DNA from: Bacillota bacterium
GTDB lineage: Bacteria; Bacillota; Clostridia; Acetivibrionales; DTU013
DNA: 17,063 bases
Direction: 5' to 3'
NCBI GenBank assembly: GCA_023415815.1
Contig: JAEZJL010000421.1
Coordinates: 1 to 17,063 of the forward strand
The translations under genes and the position numbers were made by a program. The notes under the pieces were generated by a model that made no database searches, had not been told where the DNA came from, and saw only the letters and a program-made list of their open reading frames with translations. This document shows positions 14,684-17,063 of the stretch, piece after piece; within the stretch, counting starts at the first letter, position 1; each line of letters begins with the position of its first letter.

Positions 14684-14731
14684 CCATGAGCCAGGTAATT
14701 GGTCGGAGTGTTCCAGCAACCGAGCACATGG
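14684..14731 (-). promoter_or_regulatory. Structured rpsO leader, candidate S15 autoregulatory element
   Basis: On the minus strand CCATG (14727-14731) can pair with CATGG (14684-14688), closing a region that contains TCGG (14720-14723) pairing with CCGA (14703-14706) and a possible CCA/TGG stem. This is the place and size of known S15-binding leader RNAs, which repress rpsO translation. The exact fold was not computed. Confidence 0.45.
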
Positions 14732-14750
14732 TTATTTATGACACTGAAAC

Positions 14751-14779
14751 ATTTTAACATATTGCAAATTAAAAGTAAA
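14751..14779 (-). promoter_or_regulatory. Sigma-A promoter of rpsO
   Basis: On the minus strand TTTACT (14774-14779) and TAAAAT (14751-14756) are separated by 17 bases, about 95 bases upstream of the rpsO start. A weak GTGAC/GTCAC hairpin (14786-14809) between the MutS-like stop codon and this promoter lacks a T tract directly after it, so I do not call it a terminator. Confidence 0.6.
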
Positions 14780-14808
14780 GGGGCTGTGACAGGCATTGAA
14801 AACCGTCA

Positions 14809-16617
14809 CTAATCCTCCGCCTCTATCCCGGCGAGCTTCATCAAATACGCCGCATTTCGCGTTGTCGAGGCTCCGGGCTGCAGGCGGTAGTCAAAATATA
14901 TTCCCTCCTCGTTATAGTATTCACGGAAGTGGTAATTCTCAATTTTTCCGTTTTCTTCCGCCAAGCCGCAAAGCTCAAGGTCGTGCGTCGAGACCAGGCC
15001 CAGCGTGTCCGACAGGCTGAGCTTCTTTATAAGTACACTGGCGCCCTGGTGTCTGTCGACGGAGTTTGTCCCCTTGAAAATCTCATCCAGCAGAAAGAAA
15101 ACCCGCCTGCCCTCAGAGACGGCTTCGACGATCTTTTTTATCCGTACAAGCTCGGCGTAAAACGACGATATGTTTTTTCCGAGGTTGTCTCCGACCCTCA
15201 TACAGGTATGGATCTCAAGCAAAGGCACTCTGAAGGAAGCCGAGCATACGGGTGCTCCGGCGTAGGCCAGCACCAGATTTATACCGGCAGTCCTCAGCAG
15301 CGTGCTCTTGCCCGACATATTTGAGCCGGTTATCAGCTGCACCCTGGCAGGGCTGTGTATGAGCAGGTCATTGTTGACCCTGTTTTTTTGTGACAGCAGG
15401 GGATGTCCCAGATTGACGGCTTCATAACCGTCCAGCCGCCCGAGGATTTCAGGCCTTGCCCATCCGGGGTTGTCATGCCGTATAAGCGCCAGGCTGCACA
15501 GGGCCTCGGCTTCCCCGAGCGCCGCCAGCCAGCCTTCCAGGCTCCTGCCTGCCTCCCGCTTCCATTTCTCCAGGGCTATGAGCTTTTGATAATCCCAGAG
15601 GGCAATGTTGTTAAAAATAAAATAGAAAGGGGTATTTCTGTTTGAAATGGAATCAATAATGACACCCAGCCGTCCCACCCACCGGAAGGCGGAAATACCG
15701 TCCTTCCCGGTCATCCGCATTTGCAGGCCTTTTAATTCTTCTGTTTTGAAGCCGCGTTTTTCGAAAAGCTTCAGCATCCTGGAGTATGCCAGCACACCGC
15801 CGCTAAATTTCCCGGCCAGCTTGAATATTATAGCATTCCGGCGCGCCCTTGCCTTGAGAAGTATATACTGCACAAGCAGCATGGCTACGGGAATATACCA
15901 GGGTATCAGAGAAAATGCAAAGGACAGGAGCGCAAGAATCGCCGTCAGTATAGGCAGCGCCCGAACCGCCAGTATGAACCCTTTCCTGCCGTAAAGCTCA
16001 TATGCCTCCCCGGCCCAGCTTATAAGAAGCTCCGGGTCTTCAGCAGCCGCCGGCGCGCTCATACCTTCGGCAAGCAGCCGCTGCCTCCACGCCGTCATGT
16101 TTGCAAGCTCCTCCGCGGCTTCCTGCCTGCCCTCTATCTCCGCAGAGCTTCCGGGCTGTCCGGAAAGCAGGCCGGCAAAATGCCTGCGGCCCAGAAAGGT
16201 CTTTGCACAGGAAGTCCATTGAAAAAGAGACGCCTTTCCGAAGATATCAAGATCCTGGGTATAGCTGTGGGAATCATCCGAAAACTCGCCGCCGTCATCC
16301 GGAAAGCCTGTCCATTCCCCTTTCAGGCGGCTGAGCGCCTCCTCGTTTATTTTAACCAGCAGCGCCGTATATTTTTTGTTTTCAATCAGCCTGTCATGCC
16401 GGATCAGCAAGTATACAAAAAAGACTGCAAAAGCAAGGGCAATTGCGCCGAATATAATATAATACCGGGTAAAATACGCAGCCGCAATCGACGCGGCTCC
16501 GCATACAAAAACGCCAAGCCTGAGATTGCTTATGGTATTTACAGATTTCGTCTGCCTTGCCAGCAGCAAATCAAATTTCTTTCTGCGCTTTTCATATGCA
16601 GCAATAGGTTCAATCAT
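14809..16617 (-). CDS. MutS-family ATPase with transmembrane segments
   Basis: A 602-residue protein whose C-terminal 175 residues are a MutS-type ABC ATPase: Walker A GSNMSGKST (431-439), Walker B FFLLDE (507-512, followed by IFKGTNSVDRH), and the H-loop STHDLE with His 545. The N-terminal part has no mismatch-recognition domain. Instead there are two pairs of hydrophobic segments, at about 33-72 and 212-254, that look like membrane anchors, with a soluble region between and a helical lever-like region before the ATPase. Related membrane-anchored MutS homologues are widespread in Firmicutes and Bacteroidetes; their role is not established to my knowledge, and mismatch repair is unlikely. The ATG at 16615-16617 is preferred over an upstream TTG at 16635, with GAAAGG in front. 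It overlaps the omega-amidase-like gene by 8 bases. Confidence 0.85.
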   Translation of the reverse strand: MIEPIAAYEKRRKKFDLLLARQTKSVNTISNLRLGVFVCGAASIAAAYFTRYYIIFGAIALAFAVFFVYLLIRHDRLIENKKYTALLVKINEEALSRLKGEWTGFPDDGGEFSDDSHSYTQDLDIFGKASLFQWTSCAKTFLGRRHFAGLLSGQPGSSAEIEGRQEAAEELANMTAWRQRLLAEGMSAPAAAEDPELLISWAGEAYELYGRKGFILAVRALPILTAILALLSFAFSLIPWYIPVAMLLVQYILLKARARRNAIIFKLAGKFSGGVLAYSRMLKLFEKRGFKTEELKGLQMRMTGKDGISAFRWVGRLGVIIDSISNRNTPFYFIFNNIALWDYQKLIALEKWKREAGRSLEGWLAALGEAEALCSLALIRHDNPGWARPEILGRLDGYEAVNLGHPLLSQKNRVNNDLLIHSPARVQLITGSNMSGKSTLLRTAGINLVLAYAGAPVCSASFRVPLLEIHTCMRVGDNLGKNISSFYAELVRIKKIVEAVSEGRRVFFLLDEIFKGTNSVDRHQGASVLIKKLSLSDTLGLVSTHDLELCGLAEENGKIENYHFREYYNEEGIYFDYRLQPGASTTRNAAYLMKLAGIEAED

Positions 16618-17063
16618 TGCCTTTGCCTTTCTCAAGCCTGTATATGTCCTTCCGCCGGTGCTTCAGCAGGGGAAGCTCTCTGCGCACCCTGGATATTTCC
16701 TCCAGGTCGACGTCGGCAAAAATGATCTCTTCACCGTCACCGGCCCGGCTGATTACATTTCCCCATGGTCCCGCGATCATTGAATTTCCGTATGCCTTAT
16801 AAGAGGAGTCGTCGTCCCCTGCGGCCGATACCGCGGCAACGCATACCTGATTATCAACAGCCCGCGTCCTCACAAGCAGCTCCCAATGCGCGGCGCCCGT
16901 AACGGTGTTGAAAACTCCGGGAAATATGAGCACCTCCGCGCCCTCAAGCGCCATAAGCCTTGAAAGCTCGGGAAACCTTAAATCGTAGCATATCCCGACG
17001 CCGACCCTGCAAAACTCGGTTTCAATAACCGTTATGTCTTCGCCGGGCGCGAGCGTATCGGAT
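16610..17063 (-). CDS. Carbon-nitrogen hydrolase, omega-amidase (Nit2)-like, C-terminal part
   Basis: The frame is open from the right edge to the TGA at 16610-16612 and gives about 150 residues, the C-terminal half of a nitrilase-superfamily enzyme. It contains the catalytic-cysteine motif GVGICYDLRFPELSR (Cys codon at 16988-16990), FPGVFNTVTGAAHWELLVRT, RAVDNQVCVAAVSAAGD and YGNSMIAGPWGNVISRAG. The order matches omega-amidases of the Nit2 type, which hydrolyse alpha-ketoglutaramate and alpha-ketosuccinamate. The Glu and Lys of the catalytic triad would lie beyond the window. It is translationally coupled to the MutS-like gene by an 8-base overlap, which says the two are co-transcribed but not why. 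Confidence 0.88.
   Translation of the reverse strand, partial: SDTLAPGEDITVIETEFCRVGVGICYDLRFPELSRLMALEGAEVLIFPGVFNTVTGAAHWELLVRTRAVDNQVCVAAVSAAGDDDSSYKAYGNSMIAGPWGNVISRAGDGEEIIFADVDLEEISRVRRELPLLKHRRKDIYRLEKGKGND

Noticed and set aside
14786..14809. GTGAC/GTCAC hairpin after the MutS-like gene as a terminator
   Set aside because: The stem is only five strong pairs with a 14-base loop and is followed by AGCCCC rather than a T tract.

Overview
The window looks like chromosomal DNA of a spore-forming, Gram-positive anaerobe of the class Clostridia. The evidence is a pair of dipicolinate synthase genes (dpaA, dpaB), AGGAGG-type ribosome binding sites in front of most genes, sigma-A-like promoters, an ECF-type vitamin transporter component, and a gene order rpsO - pnp - M16 peptidase - dpaA - dpaB that resembles the Bacillus/Clostridia arrangement. 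No transposase, phage gene, CRISPR array, tRNA or rRNA is visible. All genes except one are on the minus strand, so transcription runs mostly from right to left.

Right part (17063 to 14394, minus): the C-terminal part of a nitrilase-superfamily omega-amidase-like enzyme overlaps by 8 bases a MutS-family ATPase that carries transmembrane segments. Then come an rpsO promoter, a structured leader, rpsO (ribosomal protein S15) and a strong intrinsic terminator. Middle-right part (14351 to 9136, minus): pnp (polynucleotide phosphorylase), preceded by a leader that can fold into one long hairpin, is followed after 13 bases by an M16 zinc peptidase. A spacer of about 200 bases with two terminator-like hairpins, a possible sigma-K-type promoter and a perfect palindrome separates it from dpaA-dpaB, which make the spore-core compound dipicolinic acid. 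The Bacillus genes asd-dapG-dapA that normally follow are absent.

Middle part: the only plus-strand gene (7389-9131) is a secreted cell-wall amidase with AMIN-type domains. It converges on dpaB with only 4 bases between the stop codons. Divergent from it is a very large 1037-residue protein made of a GNAT acetyltransferase domain joined to about 880 residues of beta-rich sequence that I cannot assign. Its stop codon overlaps the start of an amidohydrolase, so the two are translationally coupled.

Left part (3155 to 1, minus): an apparent operon with a good promoter, an ECF transporter S component, a PLP-dependent cysteine desulfurase-like enzyme and a previously easy-to-miss 54-residue membrane protein, closed by an intrinsic terminator. 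After it come a promoter and two GNAT acetyltransferases in tandem, the second running off the left edge.

Most of the window is ordinary housekeeping and sporulation sequence. The parts most worth a second look are the giant GNAT fusion with its coupled amidohydrolase, the ECF/desulfurase/small-protein operon with repeated TGTAAACAT-like motifs, the membrane MutS homologue, and the non-coding leaders of pnp, rpsO and dpaA.
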